Positions 29,187-40,094 of a DNA stretch of 64,000 bases are shown here, one piece after another. Origin of the DNA: Woeseia sp. (lineage in GTDB: Bacteria > Pseudomonadota > Gammaproteobacteria > Steroidobacterales > UBA11654); NCBI GenBank assembly GCA_019653755.1, contig BPCL01000003.1:1-64000 (forward strand), in the 5' to 3' direction. The translations under genes and the position numbers were made by a program. The stretch's first letter is position 1; every line of letters starts with the position of its first letter. Below the pieces are notes generated by a model. That model saw nothing but the letters and a program-made list of their open reading frames with translations. It was not told where the DNA came from and searched no databases.

Positions 29187-30161
29187 ATGATAGGCATTGT
29201 TGGCAAAAAATGCGGAATGACGAGAGTTTTTACGGACGACGGACGATCTGTACCGGTTACTATTGTTCAAGCAGACCCAAATTTCATTAATAAAATAAAG
29301 ACTAAAGATAGTGATGGCTATAACGCCATTCAAGTTTCAGCTGGGTCTAAAGTCAAGCATTTATCAAAGCCCAATCAAGGGCAAATAAACCAAAAGAATA
29401 AAGAACTTAGATCAAATCTTCATGAGTTCAGATTGAATGATCATGAAGTTGATATGGTCGAAGCAGGTAAAGAGATTAAAGTTAACTATTTTAAAAAAGG
29501 TGAGAAGGTTGATGTTGCAGGCAAATCTATTGGTAAAGGTTATGCCGGTGTTATCAAGAGGCATAATTTTAGTATGCAAGACGCAACTCATGGTAATTCA
29601 TTAGCTCATAGGGCACCTGGGTCAATAGGGCAAAACCAAACTCCTGGCAGAGTCTTTAAAGGTAAAAAGATGTCAGGACAAATGGGAAATGTTAATAGAA
29701 CAATACAAAATCTAGAGATTATTGATATTGACAACGATAAAAATCTTCTTTTTATAAAAGGATCTTGTGCAGGCCATGATAATAGTTACCTAGTAATTAC
29801 ACCCTCAATAAAATCAAAACAAGAAGAAAGAGAAATATTCCCAGAAGCCAACCAGAAGAAACCCCAGAAGCTGAAGCTCAACCAGAAGAAACCCCAGAAG
29901 CTGAAGCTCAACCAGAAGAAACCCCAGAAGCTGAAGCTCAACCAGAAGAAACCCCAGAAAGCTCAACCAGAAAAACCCCAGAAGCTGAAGCTCAACCAGA
30001 AGAAACCCCAGAAGCTGAAGCTCAACCAGAAGAAACCCCAGAAGCTGAAGCTCAACCAGAAAAACCCCAGAAAGCTCAACCAGAAGAAACCCCAGAAGCT
30101 GAAGCTCAACCAGAAGAAACCCCAGAAGCTGAAGACAAGACTAAAGAATAATGAAACTTGA
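29187..30161 (+). CDS. rplC: 50S ribosomal protein L3 with a long C-terminal tandem-repeat tail (probable -1 nt error at ~29848; alternative acidic-frame stop at 30149-30151)
   Basis: Core MIGIVGKKCGMTRVFTDDGRSVPVTIVQADPN...HRAPGSIGQNQTPGRVFKGKKMSGQMGNVNRTIQNLEIIDID..LLFIKGS; after SIKSKQEERE the sequence enters a 30-bp repeat array. Confidence 0.95.
   Translation: MIGIVGKKCGMTRVFTDDGRSVPVTIVQADPNFINKIKTKDSDGYNAIQVSAGSKVKHLSKPNQGQINQKNKELRSNLHEFRLNDHEVDMVEAGKEIKVNYFKKGEKVDVAGKSIGKGYAGVIKRHNFSMQDATHGNSLAHRAPGSIGQNQTPGRVFKGKKMSGQMGNVNRTIQNLEIIDIDNDKNLLFIKGSCAGHDNSYLVITPSIKSKQEEREIFPEANQKKPQKLKLNQKKPQKLKLNQKKPQKLKLNQKKPQKAQPEKPQKLKLNQKKPQKLKLNQKKPQKLKLNQKNPRKLNQKKPQKLKLNQKKPQKLKTRLKNNET
29851..30134 (+). 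repeat. Tandem 30-bp minisatellite (about 10 units, some variant) in the 3' end of rplC
   Basis: Unit accagaagaaaccccagaagctgaagctca. Perfect copies at 29851, 29881, 29911, 29995, 30025 and 30079; variants at 29941 (25 nt), 29966 (29 nt) and 30055 (24 nt); last partial copy at 30109. Confidence 0.97.
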
Positions 30162-30741
30162 AATTAAAAAACAAGATAATACAAAAGCAGAGAGCATAGA
30201 TTTGGAAAAATCAATTTTTGCTTCTGAGATTAATGATGGGTTAGTCCATCAGGTAATTACCTCTTACCTATCAAATGCTAGGTCAGCCACAAAGGGTCAC
30301 AAAAACCGATCTGATGCTAGAGGTGGTGGCGTTAAGCCATGGCGTCAAAAGGGGACTGGTAGAGCTAGAGTTGGAACTATTAGAAGCCCACTATGGGTTG
30401 GTGGGGGAAAGACTTTTGCACACGATGATAGAACTTATAAGAAAAAGATTAATAGGAAGGAATATAAAATAGCTATTAAATCAATCTTGACTAGTTTATT
30501 AAAAGATAAAAGATTGATCGTCATAGATTCTTTAGAAGTCAAAGAACCTAAAACAAAGGAGATGATTAAAGTCCTTACTGACCTTCAAATAGACGATGCT
30601 TTAATAGTTGTTGATCAGAAAGAGAATAATTTAGATCTTGCAACAAGAAATATCCCAAGAGTAGAGCTAATTACTGCAGATAAAATCAACCCTTTGATTT
30701 TAATAAAATATGAGAATGTCGTTATAGATGCAAAGCTTTAA
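30151..30741 (+). CDS. rplD: 50S ribosomal protein L4
   Basis: VITSYLSNARSATKGHKNRSDARGGGVKPWRQKGTGRARVGTIRSPLWVGGGKTFA. Confidence 0.97.
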   Translation: MKLEIKKQDNTKAESIDLEKSIFASEINDGLVHQVITSYLSNARSATKGHKNRSDARGGGVKPWRQKGTGRARVGTIRSPLWVGGGKTFAHDDRTYKKKINRKEYKIAIKSILTSLLKDKRLIVIDSLEVKEPKTKEMIKVLTDLQIDDALIVVDQKENNLDLATRNIPRVELITADKINPLILIKYENVVIDAKL

Positions 30742-30763
30742 AAAAGATTGAGAGTATTTACGG

Positions 30764-31075
30764 ATGAGTCAAAAAATTAGACATGATCAATTAAGAACTG
30801 TCCTCATTGCACCTCATGTCTCTGAGAAGAGCACTTTATTGAGTCAGAATAGTGGACAAATTGCCTTTAGAGTCAGAGCTGATTCAAACAAGAAGCAAAT
30901 AAAGAAAGCTGTTGAGGAAATGTTTAAAGTCAAAGTTAGTTCAGTAAAAACAATTTCAGTAAAGGGAAAGAAGAAAAGGATGGGAATGAGGCAAGGCAAA
31001 ACGAAAGATTGGAAAAAAGCATATATAAAACTTGAAGAAGGGCAGAATTTAGATTTTATGAACACAGAAGTATAG
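30764..31075 (+). CDS. rplW: 50S ribosomal protein L23
   Basis: [13 protein letters not shown]...[29 protein letters not shown]. Confidence 0.97.
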   Translation: MSQKIRHDQLRTVLIAPHVSEKSTLLSQNSGQIAFRVRADSNKKQIKKAVEEMFKVKVSSVKTISVKGKKKRMGMRQGKTKDWKKAYIKLEEGQNLDFMNTEV

Positions 31076-31079
31076 AAAC

Positions 31080-31910
31080 ATGGCAATTATTAAAGCAAAA
31101 CCAACATCACCCGGAAGAAGATTTGTTCAAACAATCAAATCTGAGGATCTTCACAAAGGTAGGCCAATAAAGTCCCTGGTAAAGGGCTTGAAAAGGTCTG
31201 GCGGAAGAAATAATAAGGGCAGGATGACAACAAGGCACATAGGTGGAGGTCACAAGAAGCTATACAGGAACATAGATTTCAGAAGGCACAAAGATGATAT
31301 ATCTGCTGTTGTAGAAAGAATCGAATACGACCCAAATCGTTCTGCACATATAGCTCTACTTCTATACAAAGATGGTGAAAGAAAATACATTATAGCGCCA
31401 AAGAAACTTAAGCAAGGTGATCAAGTAGTTTCTGGTGAGAATTCACCTGTAGAAAATGGTAATGCATTACCTTTAAGTAATATACCTGTGGGCTCAGTAG
31501 TTCATTGTATAGAAATGAAACCTGGTAAAGGCGCTCAAATTGCTCGCTCTGCAGGGACAAGTGCACAAGTACTTGCAAAAGAAGGTAATTATGCAACGCT
31601 TCGACTTAAATCTGGAGAAGTAAGAAAAGTTCTAACTAGCTGTAGGGCTACTATCGGCGAAGTCGGCCATTCTGAGCATAATCTAAGAAAATTAGGTAAA
31701 GCAGGAGCTAAAAGATGGAGAGGAGTAAGGCCAACAGTTAGGGGAGTAGCGATGAATCCAGTCGATCACCCGCATGGAGGTGGAGAAGGTAAAACGTCAG
31801 GTGGAAGAGACCCAGTTTCACCTTGGGGATTACCTACGAAAGGATTTAAAACAAGATCAAATAGGACTACAGATAAATTTATAGTTCGAAGAAGAAAGAA
31901 AAGGAAATAA
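31080..31910 (+). CDS. rplB: 50S ribosomal protein L2
   Basis: [13 protein letters not shown]...[29 protein letters not shown]...[42 protein letters not shown]. Confidence 0.99.
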   Translation: MAIIKAKPTSPGRRFVQTIKSEDLHKGRPIKSLVKGLKRSGGRNNKGRMTTRHIGGGHKKLYRNIDFRRHKDDISAVVERIEYDPNRSAHIALLLYKDGERKYIIAPKKLKQGDQVVSGENSPVENGNALPLSNIPVGSVVHCIEMKPGKGAQIARSAGTSAQVLAKEGNYATLRLKSGEVRKVLTSCRATIGEVGHSEHNLRKLGKAGAKRWRGVRPTVRGVAMNPVDHPHGGGEGKTSGGRDPVSPWGLPTKGFKTRSNRTTDKFIVRRRKKRK

Positions 31911-31912
31911 AT

Positions 31913-32188
31913 ATGCCTAGATCGATAAAAAAAGGACCATTTGTTGACCTTCATTTACAAAAGAAGGTCGAAAAAGCTATGTCTCAGGGAGGCAGGGCAA
32001 GAATTAAAACATGGTCTAGAAGATCAATGGTCATCCCAGATATGGTAGGAATGACAATCTCAGTCCACAACGGAAGAGAGCATGTACCTATTTTAATTTC
32101 TGAAAATATGGTGGGCCATAAATTAGGAGAATTTGCTCCAACAAGGTTGTTTAGGGGTCATTCAGGCGATAGAAAAACTAAGGTTTAA
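31913..32188 (+). CDS. rpsS: 30S ribosomal protein S19
   Basis: [22 protein letters not shown]...[30 protein letters not shown]. Confidence 0.99.
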   Translation: MPRSIKKGPFVDLHLQKKVEKAMSQGGRARIKTWSRRSMVIPDMVGMTISVHNGREHVPILISENMVGHKLGEFAPTRLFRGHSGDRKTKV

Positions 32189-32193
32189 GAATT

Positions 32194-32526
32194 ATGAAAG
32201 TAACTTCAAAATTAAGATATGCAAGGATATCCCCTCAGAAGACTCGTTTAATTATAGATATGATAAGAGGTTCAGAGGTATTACAGGCAATGAAACTAGT
32301 TCAATTTTTGCCACAGAAAGGTGCAAAAATTGTGAGTAAGGTTTTAGATTCAGCGGTAGCCAATGCAGAAAATAATTTTGGTTTAGATATAGATGACCTA
32401 AAAGTTTCTAATGCTTACGTTGATGAAGCTCCAACTTTTAAAAGATTTAGAGCAAGAGCGAGAGGTAGAGGAACAAGAATACTAAAAAGAAATAGTCATA
32501 TAACAATAGAAATATCGGACGAATAA
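32194..32526 (+). CDS. rplV: 50S ribosomal protein L22
   Basis: KLRYARISPQKTRLIIDMIRG...VSNAYVDEAPTFKRFRARARGRGTRILKRNSHITIEISD. Confidence 0.98.
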   Translation: MKVTSKLRYARISPQKTRLIIDMIRGSEVLQAMKLVQFLPQKGAKIVSKVLDSAVANAENNFGLDIDDLKVSNAYVDEAPTFKRFRARARGRGTRILKRNSHITIEISDE

Positions 32527-32529
32527 ATT

Positions 32530-33168
32530 ATGGGACAGAAAGTACATCCAACAGGAATTAGATTAGGAATTAGTAAGGGCTGGGCATCTAAGTGGTTCAC
32601 TAGTTCTTCAGATTATTCCAAGAACGTTTTTCAGGATTTTAAGATTAGAGAATATCTAAATAAGAAACTGAAGGATGCAGCTGTGAGTAAAATTCAAATT
32701 GAAAGAAGTTCTGAAAATGTAACTGTAGCAATATTTTCTGCTAGGCCAGGTATTGTTATCGGGAAAAAAGGTGAAGGCATTGAATCTCTGAGGAAAGAAG
32801 TAGCAAAACTCATGGATACATCTATCAATAATGTTCTTATTAATATAAATGAAATCAAGAAACCAGAATTAGATGCAAAACTCGTTGCTTCATCAATAAC
32901 TCAGCAATTAGAAAGAAGGGTGCTCTACAGGAGAGCCATGAAGAGAGCAGTGACAAATACAATGAGGCTTGGTGCAAATGGAATTAAGGTGAAAATTGCA
33001 GGTAGACTTAATGGGGCTGAGATTGCAAGATCTGAATGGTATCAAGAAGGCAGAGTTCCTCTTCATACTCTTAAAGCAAATATTGATTATGGAGTCTCTG
33101 AAGCTAAAACAACCTATGGAATTATTGGTGTAAAAGTTTGGATTTTCCAAGAAGAAGAGACTAATTAA
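32530..33168 (+). CDS. rpsC: 30S ribosomal protein S3
   Basis: [23 protein letters not shown]...[15 protein letters not shown]...[35 protein letters not shown]. Confidence 0.98.
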   Translation: MGQKVHPTGIRLGISKGWASKWFTSSSDYSKNVFQDFKIREYLNKKLKDAAVSKIQIERSSENVTVAIFSARPGIVIGKKGEGIESLRKEVAKLMDTSINNVLININEIKKPELDAKLVASSITQQLERRVLYRRAMKRAVTNTMRLGANGIKVKIAGRLNGAEIARSEWYQEGRVPLHTLKANIDYGVSEAKTTYGIIGVKVWIFQEEETN

Positions 33169-33192
33169 AACAACAAAATAAATGAGTGAGAG

Positions 33193-33606
33193 ATGCTTCA
33201 ACCAAGAAGAACAAAATATAGAAAGCAAATGAAGGGCAAAAATAGAGGCTTAGCTTCTAGAGGCAGCACTATAAATTTTGGCGAATATGGCCTTAAAGCA
33301 ACTGGGAGAGGAAGAATTACGGCTAGACAGATAGAAGCAGCAAGAAGAGCCATGACTAGGCATATAAAAAGAGGGGGCAAGATATGGATAAGAATCTTCC
33401 CAGATAAGCCTATAACTAAAAAACCTTTGGAGGTTAGGCAAGGTAAAGGTAAAGGCAATGTTGAGTATTGGGTTGCACAGATTCAGCCTGGAAGGATCCT
33501 TTATGAAATGAGTGGAGTTGAGGAAAGTCTGGCAGAAGAAGCTTTTAAACTAGCTGCAGCTAAGCTTCCTATAAGTACAAAGTTTGTTAGTAGGCAAATA
33601 ATATGA
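33193..33606 (+). CDS. rplP: 50S ribosomal protein L16
   Basis: [36 protein letters not shown]...[56 protein letters not shown]. Confidence 0.99.
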   Translation: MLQPRRTKYRKQMKGKNRGLASRGSTINFGEYGLKATGRGRITARQIEAARRAMTRHIKRGGKIWIRIFPDKPITKKPLEVRQGKGKGNVEYWVAQIQPGRILYEMSGVEESLAEEAFKLAAAKLPISTKFVSRQII

Positions 33607-33797
33607 TTGACCTAAAAGAAATGAGAACAAAGTCTAGCCTAGATGTTCAGAAGATATTAGATGATCTTCTTGAAGAGCATTTTAAATTAAAGTTGCAGGC
33701 GGCAACTGGTCAGTTATCTAATACAAGCCAGTTTAAGAATATAAAAAAGGATATAGCTAGACTAAGAACAATTTTAAATGAGAAATCAAATGATTAA
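33603..33797 (+). CDS. rpmC: 50S ribosomal protein L29
   Basis: [61 protein letters not shown]. Confidence 0.95.
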   Translation: MIDLKEMRTKSSLDVQKILDDLLEEHFKLKLQAATGQLSNTSQFKNIKKDIARLRTILNEKSND

Positions 33798-34062
33798 AGA
33801 AGCAGATAATAAAGCCAAAAAAACCATTAAAGGCACCGTGGTTAGTAATTCTATGGAGAAGACTATCACTGTTTCTATTCAGAGAAGACTGAGACATCCT
33901 TTGTATAACAAATACATATACAAAACATCAAAAATTTTAGCTCATGATCAAGAGATGGTATCAAAGGTTGGAGATATAGTATTAATTGAAGAGTCAAAGC
34001 CTATTTCAAAAAATAAATCATGGGTCTTGACTCAGGTAATCAAGGTAGGCCAAGAAGAGTAA
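33790..34062 (+). CDS. rpsQ: 30S ribosomal protein S17 (start chosen 12 nt inside the ORF-track start)
   Basis: [42 protein letters not shown]. Confidence 0.95.
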   Translation: MIKEADNKAKKTIKGTVVSNSMEKTITVSIQRRLRHPLYNKYIYKTSKILAHDQEMVSKVGDIVLIEESKPISKNKSWVLTQVIKVGQEE

Positions 34063-34067
34063 TAATA

Positions 34068-34436
34068 ATGATTCAAACAGAAACAGTTTTAAATATTGCA
34101 GATAACAGCGGAGCCAGAAAGGTTCTCTGTATCAAAGTCCTTGGCGGTTCAAGAAAGAGATATGCAAGAATTGGAGATATCATCAAGGTTACTATTAAGG
34201 ACGCTATTCCACGTGGAAAAGTAAAAAAAGGTGATGTTTATGATGCTCTTGTTGTGAGGACTAAGCATGGAGTTAGAAGAGCAGACGGTTCACTTATAAG
34301 GTTTGATGGGAATGCTGCTGTTCTTCTCGATAATAAAAGAGAGCCAATTGGAACAAGGGTCTTTGGACCAGTTACAAGGGAACTTAGGGCCAAGAAATAC
34401 TTAAAAATAATTTCTTTGGCACCAGAAGTAATTTAA
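34068..34436 (+). CDS. rplN: 50S ribosomal protein L14 (internal ATG chosen)
   Basis: [71 protein letters not shown]. Confidence 0.98.
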   Translation: MIQTETVLNIADNSGARKVLCIKVLGGSRKRYARIGDIIKVTIKDAIPRGKVKKGDVYDALVVRTKHGVRRADGSLIRFDGNAAVLLDNKREPIGTRVFGPVTRELRAKKYLKIISLAPEVI

Positions 34437-34447
34437 GAGGTAATTTT

Positions 34448-34765
34448 TTGAATAAGATAAAAAAAGGCGATGATGTGATTGTTCTATCTGGAAAAGATAA
34501 GGGTAGAACAGGACAAGTTTTGAGCGTCCTAAATAACTCCAAAGTTGTTGTTGAGAATATCAATATTGTAAAGAAACATCAGAAAGGAAATCCGAATACA
34601 GGTCAAGAGTCTGGAATTGTGGAGAAAGAAATGCCAATCCATATTTCAAATGTATTGCTTCTGAATCCTATAACAAATAAGGGCGACAAAGTAGGAATAA
34701 AAAAGTTAGAGGATGGAACAAAAGTAAGATATTTCAAATCGAATAATGAAGTGGTAGACATTTAG
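34448..34765 (+). CDS. rplX: 50S ribosomal protein L24 (TTG start)
   Basis: [46 protein letters not shown]. Confidence 0.97.
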   Translation: MNKIKKGDDVIVLSGKDKGRTGQVLSVLNNSKVVVENINIVKKHQKGNPNTGQESGIVEKEMPIHISNVLLLNPITNKGDKVGIKKLEDGTKVRYFKSNNEVVDI

Positions 34766-34767
34766 AC

Positions 34768-35442
34768 ATGGCAAGATTAAAAGAACAATATAAAAAAGAT
34801 ATTAGACCTGGTTTACAAAAAACCCTTGGCTTTAATAACCTTATGCAAGTGCCAGAGATTAAGAAAATTACTCTTAATATGGGTGTAGGAGAAGTTCTTC
34901 AAGATAAAAAAGCAATTGAGAAAGCTCAATCTGATATGGAAAATTTATCGGGACAAAAAGCTCTCATAACTCGGGCAAAAAAGTCTGTTGCATCATTCAA
35001 GATAAGAGAGGGCATGCCAATAGGCGTCAAAGTAACGCTAAGAAAAGATAGAATGTATGAATTTTTAGACCGCCTAATTAATATTGCATTGCCTAGAGTT
35101 AGAGATTTTAGAGGGCTTAATCAGAGGTCATTTGATGGTAATGGCAATTACAGCATTGGTGTGAAAGAGCAAATTATTTTTCCTGAGATTGATTATGACA
35201 ATATCGATAAGATTAGAGGTTTAGATATTAGTATCACAACAACAGCGACTAATGATGATGATGCACTTGCTTTATTAAAAGCATTTAATTTTCCTATTAA
35301 GGAGAAAAGTCTTCAGGAGGAAAATGAAGAGCCAGTAAAAGCAGAGCCAGCAGCTGAACCAGAAGAAACATTAGACGAGCCAGTAAAAGCAGAGCCAGCA
35401 GCTGAACCAGAAGAAACATTAGAGAGCCAGAAGAGCCAGTAG
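34768..35442 (+). CDS. rplE: 50S ribosomal protein L5 with acidic C-terminal tail (probable -1 nt error at ~35423; corrected stop 35469-35471)
   Basis: [18 protein letters not shown]...[54 protein letters not shown], then [36 protein letters not shown]. Confidence 0.96.
   Translation: MARLKEQYKKDIRPGLQKTLGFNNLMQVPEIKKITLNMGVGEVLQDKKAIEKAQSDMENLSGQKALITRAKKSVASFKIREGMPIGVKVTLRKDRMYEFLDRLINIALPRVRDFRGLNQRSFDGNGNYSIGVKEQIIFPEIDYDNIDKIRGLDISITTTATNDDDALALLKAFNFPIKEKSLQEENEEPVKAEPAAEPEETLDEPVKAEPAAEPEETLESQKSQ
35329..35424 (+). repeat. Two tandem 48-bp repeats encoding [16 protein letters not shown] in the 3' end of rplE
   Basis: gagccagtaaaagcagagccagcagctgaaccagaagaaacattagac at 35329-35376, repeated from 35377 (second copy ends ttaga without the final c). 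Confidence 0.95.
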
Positions 35443-35471
35443 AAGAAACAAAAAATAAGGAAGAAAAGTAA

Positions 35472-35777
35472 ATGACAAGAAAGGCACTAGTTCAAAGAGA
35501 GATAAAACGAGCTAAAACGGTTGAGCGTTTCGCTCAAAAGAGAGCAGCTTTAAAGAAAATTATTAATGATTCAAGTGCTAGCTATGAAGAAAAGAACGAT
35601 GCAAGAGTCAAATTACAAAAAATGCCTAGGAATGCGAGCCCATCCAGATTAAGGAATAGATGTGCTATTTCAGGAAGACCAAAAGGTTTTTATAGAAAAT
35701 TTGGCCTAGGAAGAAATAAATTAAGAGAAGAAGCCATGAAAGGCAACATTCCAGGTTTGCATAAGGCTAGCTGGTAA
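35472..35777 (+). CDS. rpsN: 30S ribosomal protein S14
   Basis: [54 protein letters not shown]. Confidence 0.98.
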   Translation: MTRKALVQREIKRAKTVERFAQKRAALKKIINDSSASYEEKNDARVKLQKMPRNASPSRLRNRCAISGRPKGFYRKFGLGRNKLREEAMKGNIPGLHKASW

Positions 35778-35795
35778 AAAGATTAGGAAAGAATT

Positions 35796-36194
35796 ATGAC
35801 AATGACAGATCCAATAGCAGATATGCTTACTAGAATCAGAAATGCCCATAAAATAAAGGCATTATCTGTTTCTATTCCTTATTCCAAAACCAAAGAAAGC
35901 ATCGCAAAGGTACTTCTTGAAGAAGGATACATTAAGGATATTGATACTGAGGCAATGGGAGATAACAAGAGTAACTTAAAAATTGGTTTGAAATATTTTG
36001 AAGGTAAACCTGTTATTGAAGAAATAAATAGAATAAGCAGGCCAGGATTAAGAATCTATAGATCTAAAAACGAATTACCCAAAGTTATGGGCGGCCTAGG
36101 AATAGCCGTAATTTCAACCTCTAAGGGAATTATGAGCGATCGCCAAGCAAGACAAGATGGTCATGGCGGCGAAGTTCTATGCAAGGTGACTTAA
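35796..36194 (+). CDS. rpsH: 30S ribosomal protein S8
   Basis: [18 protein letters not shown]...[38 protein letters not shown]. Confidence 0.98.
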   Translation: MTMTDPIADMLTRIRNAHKIKALSVSIPYSKTKESIAKVLLEEGYIKDIDTEAMGDNKSNLKIGLKYFEGKPVIEEINRISRPGLRIYRSKNELPKVMGGLGIAVISTSKGIMSDRQARQDGHGGEVLCKVT

Positions 36195-36197
36195 ATT

Positions 36198-36737
36198 ATG
36201 TCTAGAATTGAAAAGCAACCTGTCAATTTTCCTGAATCAGTTAAGGTCTCGCTTCAGGCAGGTGAAGTATTGCATGTAGAAGGAGAAAAAGGAGAGCTAC
36301 AACTTAATTTGATTCGTCAAGTCTCAGTGACAATAGATAAAGATCAGTTAACAGTTAATTCTACTTCGAAATCTAAATTTTCTAGAGCCGCAGCAGGAAC
36401 ATTTAGGAGCCTAATAAATAATATGGTGATGGGAGTTACTGAGGGTTATTCAAAGGAATTAGAGCTGGTAGGTGTGGGATATAGGGCGAAAGCTCAAGGT
36501 AAGATGCTCAATTTGACTTTAGGTTTTTCTCATCCGGTAGATTATGAAATCCCAGAGGGAATTGAGATTTCTACTCCATCTCAAACAGAAGTAGTCATTA
36601 CAGGAATTGATAAACAGAAAGTTGGTCAGGTTGCTGCTGAATTAAGATCAATTAGACCTCCAGAACCCTATAAAGGCAAAGGAGTGAGGTATAAAAATGA
36701 GCAAATTACACTTAAGGAAACAAAAAAACAGGTTTAA
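36198..36737 (+). CDS. rplF: 50S ribosomal protein L6
   Basis: LVGVGYRAKAQGKMLNLTLGFSHPVDYEIPEGI...GQVAAELRSIRPPEPYKGKGVRY. Confidence 0.98.
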   Translation: MSRIEKQPVNFPESVKVSLQAGEVLHVEGEKGELQLNLIRQVSVTIDKDQLTVNSTSKSKFSRAAAGTFRSLINNMVMGVTEGYSKELELVGVGYRAKAQGKMLNLTLGFSHPVDYEIPEGIEISTPSQTEVVITGIDKQKVGQVAAELRSIRPPEPYKGKGVRYKNEQITLKETKKQV

Positions 36738-36754
36738 CAACGAGAATTAACTAA

Positions 36755-37117
36755 ATGGTTGCAAAATTAATAAAAAGAAAAAGAAGATCTAGGAAAACAC
36801 GTTCTAAGATAAGAGAATTAGAGCAATACAGACTAAGCGTCCATAGATCATCAAGGCATATTTATGCACAGATTATTGCTCCTGAAGATAATTCAGTTGT
36901 TGCATCTGCTTCTAGTCTCGATCCAGATGTTAGGAAACTAATTAATGACAAAACTAAAGGTAAAAAAGAGATAGCTAAGATAGTTGGAGAGTCAATTGCT
37001 AAGAAGGCTAAGAAAGCCAAAATTCAAAAAGTTGCATTTGATAGATCAGGGTTTTTATATCATGGCAGAGTTAAAGCTCTAGCAGATGCTGCGAGAGAAC
37101 AAGGACTTAATTTCTAA
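36755..37117 (+). CDS. rplR: 50S ribosomal protein L18
   Basis: [32 protein letters not shown]...[28 protein letters not shown]. Confidence 0.97.
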   Translation: MVAKLIKRKRRSRKTRSKIRELEQYRLSVHRSSRHIYAQIIAPEDNSVVASASSLDPDVRKLINDKTKGKKEIAKIVGESIAKKAKKAKIQKVAFDRSGFLYHGRVKALADAAREQGLNF

Positions 37118-37128
37118 AGATAATAATT

Positions 37129-37626
37129 ATGAATACAGATAAACAAATGGATGATTTGATTGAGAAGTTAGTAGCAGTTAATAGAGTTGCTAAGGTAGTT
37201 AAAGGCGGAAGGCAATTTGGATTTGCTGCAATTACTGTTGTTGGAGATGGCAACGGAAAAATTGGCATGGGTTATGGAAAAGCCAAAGAAGTGCCTCTAG
37301 CGATTCAGAAAGCAATGCAAGCTGCTAGGAAGAACCTACACCCAGTTGCTCTAAATAAAGAAACAATTTACTACGAGACTACTGGAAGACATGGCGCTTC
37401 TAAAGTTTATATGCAACCAGCAGCTGATGGTACGGGTATTATTGCAGGCGGGGCAATGAGAGCAGTATTTGAGTGTGTTGGGATTAGGAATATCCTAGCA
37501 AAGAGTTATGGTTCAAGAAATCCAATTAATTTAGTTAGAGCAACAATCAATGCACTTGATTCAATGCGCTCACCACAAAGAGTTGCAAAGAGAAGAGGGA
37601 TTGCGGTTTCTAAAATTTTTACATAA
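37129..37626 (+). CDS. rpsE: 30S ribosomal protein S5
   Basis: [50 protein letters not shown]. Confidence 0.98.
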   Translation: MNTDKQMDDLIEKLVAVNRVAKVVKGGRQFGFAAITVVGDGNGKIGMGYGKAKEVPLAIQKAMQAARKNLHPVALNKETIYYETTGRHGASKVYMQPAADGTGIIAGGAMRAVFECVGIRNILAKSYGSRNPINLVRATINALDSMRSPQRVAKRRGIAVSKIFT

Positions 37627-37817
37627 TGAGCAAAAAAGAAAAAAAAGTAAGAATAAAGCTTATTAGAAGTAGATTCGGAAGGATAAAGAATCATAAGGCT
37701 TCATTATCAGGCTTAGGATTGAGGAAGATTAATCAAATCGTTGAGGTTGATGCAACACCAGAGAATATGGGAATGATAAATCAAGTGAAGTATCTTCTAG
37801 AAGTCGAGGAAATGTAA
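37626..37817 (+). CDS. rpmD: 50S ribosomal protein L30
   Basis: RIKLIRSRFGRIKNHKASLSGLGLRKINQIVEVDATPENMGMINQVKYLLEVEE. Confidence 0.95.
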   Translation: MSKKEKKVRIKLIRSRFGRIKNHKASLSGLGLRKINQIVEVDATPENMGMINQVKYLLEVEEM

Positions 37818-37819
37818 TA

Positions 37820-38254
37820 ATGAAATTAAATACAATACAACCCAACAAGGGCAGTAAAACTGAGAAATCAAGGAAAGGTAAAGGTCATGCTTCGGGATTA
37901 GGGAAAACTTCTGGTAGAGGTCACAAAGGACAAAAGTCTAGATCAGGAGGGTTCCATAAGGTTGGCTTCGAAGGTGGGCAAATGCCTATACAGAGACGAT
38001 TACCAAAAAGGGGATTTGCATCGAGAAGCAAGAAAGAAACTTCTGAACTTAGGCTTGATCAGTTAGGACGAATAAAAGCAGAAGTTATAGATATAGAAGC
38101 ACTGAAAAACGAGAATATTGTTCCTAGGTATATTCAGAAAATCAAAATAATTGCATCTGGAGAGCTAACCAAGGCAGTGACTATACAGGGGCTTCATTTA
38201 TCTGGCAATGCCAAAAAGGCGATCATAGATTTAGGGGGCAAGATTCTAGATTAA
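37820..38254 (+). CDS. rplO: 50S ribosomal protein L15
   Basis: [66 protein letters not shown]. Confidence 0.98.
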   Translation: MKLNTIQPNKGSKTEKSRKGKGHASGLGKTSGRGHKGQKSRSGGFHKVGFEGGQMPIQRRLPKRGFASRSKKETSELRLDQLGRIKAEVIDIEALKNENIVPRYIQKIKIIASGELTKAVTIQGLHLSGNAKKAIIDLGGKILD

Positions 38255-38256
38255 TT

Positions 38257-39597
38257 ATGGCTAAGACTCAAAATACAGCAAGATCTGCACTTGGAGAAAT
38301 GACTCGATTCGTGGAATTGAGACAAAGACTCCTATTTCTTGCAGGAGCCCTAATCGTATACAGAATAGGGACTTACATCCCAGTTCCAGGTATAGATCCC
38401 AATGCACTAGAGAATTTTTTTCAAGAACAGTCTGGAACGATCTTAAGTATGTTTAATATGTTTTCAGGAGGAGCATTAGAGAGGTTAAGTATTTTTGCTC
38501 TTGGTATTTTTCCTTATATTTCTTGTTCGATAGTAATGCAAATGGCTAGCGTAACCGTTCCATCCCTAAAGGAGCTAAAAAAAGAAGGCGAGTCAGGCAG
38601 GAGGAAAATCACTCAATACACAAGATATGGAACTGTCTTTTTGGCATCTTTTCAGTCTGTAGGCGCATCGATAGCACTCCAGAATCAAGGAGTTGTAGTT
38701 TCGCCTGGATTTAATTTTGTTTTTACATCTTGCGTAACACTTGTGACTGGAACTATGTTTCTAATGTGGTTAGGGGAGCAGATCACAGAGAGAGGACTAG
38801 GCAATGGGATTTCGATGATTATATTGGCTAGTATCATTTCAGGTTTACCTTCAGCAATTGGCGGAACTTTGGAGCTAGCGAATACAGGAGAAATTTCTAG
38901 TGCCTTAGTACTTATACTCTTGATCTTGGTTTTAGCAGTTACTACTTTTGTGGTTTTTATAGAAAGAGGTCAGAGGAGAATACCCGTCAATTATGCTAAA
39001 AGACAGCAAGGCAGGCGATTAATGCAAAGCCAATCAACTCACTTGCCTTTTAAAATAAATATGTCAGGCGTAATTCCGCCAATATTTGCTTCAAGCATAA
39101 TCTTGTTTCCAGCCACTATTGCTAGTTGGTTTGGAACTTCAGAAGGGTTTGATTGGCTGCAAGATATCGCAGCTCAATTAGCACCAGGACAACCAATATA
39201 TATACTTATGTATGCATCCTTGATTATGTTTTTCTGTTTTTTTTACACTGCTTTGGTTTTTGACTCTAAAGACACAGCTGATAATTTACAACGATCAGGT
39301 GCATTTATGCCAGGTATTAGACCAGGCCAGCAAACAGCACAATACATAGATAAAGTGTTAACAAGGTTAACATTTTGGGGAGGATTGTATATCATGCTCG
39401 TCTGCTTGCTTCCAGAGTTCATGATTTTGTACTTTAACGTACCATTTTACTTTGGGGGGACATCGTTGCTTATTATTGTCGTTGTGACAATGGATTTTAT
39501 GGCACAAATGCAAGCCTTAATGATGTCAAAGCAGTACGAGGGCCTTTTGAAAAAAGCTAATTTGAAGGGTTATGGTAAAAGTGGACAGATTAGATAA
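38257..39597 (+). CDS. secY: Preprotein translocase subunit SecY
   Basis: [27 protein letters not shown]...[28 protein letters not shown]...[12 protein letters not shown]. Confidence 0.98.
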   Translation: MAKTQNTARSALGEMTRFVELRQRLLFLAGALIVYRIGTYIPVPGIDPNALENFFQEQSGTILSMFNMFSGGALERLSIFALGIFPYISCSIVMQMASVTVPSLKELKKEGESGRRKITQYTRYGTVFLASFQSVGASIALQNQGVVVSPGFNFVFTSCVTLVTGTMFLMWLGEQITERGLGNGISMIILASIISGLPSAIGGTLELANTGEISSALVLILLILVLAVTTFVVFIERGQRRIPVNYAKRQQGRRLMQSQSTHLPFKINMSGVIPPIFASSIILFPATIASWFGTSEGFDWLQDIAAQLAPGQPIYILMYASLIMFFCFFYTALVFDSKDTADNLQRSGAFMPGIRPGQQTAQYIDKVLTRLTFWGGLYIMLVCLLPEFMILYFNVPFYFGGTSLLIIVVVTMDFMAQMQALMMSKQYEGLLKKANLKGYGKSGQIR

Positions 39598-39611
39598 ATA
39601 CAATAGAAGAA

Positions 39612-39725
39612 ATGAAAGTTAGAGCATCAGTTAAAAAGATTTGTAGGAATTGTAAAATTATTCGAAGGAATGGTGTTGTTCGGGTAATTTGCAAAGATCC
39701 TAGGCATAAACAGAGGCAAGGCTAA
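39612..39725 (+). CDS. rpmJ: 50S ribosomal protein L36 (37 aa; below ORF-track length cutoff)
   Basis: [37 protein letters not shown] translated directly; located between secY and rpsM. Confidence 0.97.
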   Translation: MKVRASVKKICRNCKIIRRNGVVRVICKDPRHKQRQG

Positions 39726-39726
39726 A

Positions 39727-40083
39727 ATGGCTAGAATAGCAGGAGTTAATATACCCGATAATAAGCATGTTAGAGTCTCTCTGACCTATATATATGGTGT
39801 TGGTAACTCACTATCAGTTGCTGTTTGCAACAAACTGGATATCTCTCTAGATAAAAAGGTGTCAGATCTTACTGAACAAGAGCTTGAAAGCTTACGAACA
39901 GAATTGAATAACTATGTTGTAGAGGGTGATTTGAGAAGAGAAGTTTCAACTAATATCAAAAGGTTGATGGATCTAGGGTGTTATAGAGGTATTAGACACA
40001 GAAGAGGCCTACCTGTTAGGGGGCAAAAGAGTAAAACTAATGCTAGGACAAGAAAAGGACCTAAGAAGCCTATGAGAGCTTAA
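39727..40083 (+). CDS. rpsM: 30S ribosomal protein S13
   Basis: [26 protein letters not shown]...[29 protein letters not shown]. Confidence 0.98.
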   Translation: MARIAGVNIPDNKHVRVSLTYIYGVGNSLSVAVCNKLDISLDKKVSDLTEQELESLRTELNNYVVEGDLRREVSTNIKRLMDLGCYRGIRHRRGLPVRGQKSKTNARTRKGPKKPMRA

Positions 40084-40094
40084 TAAGGATTATT

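Noticed and set aside
29851-30134. 30-bp direct repeats that could suggest a CRISPR array
   Set aside because: Units are directly abutting with no spacers and lie in frame within rplC; no cas genes nearby. Coding minisatellite.
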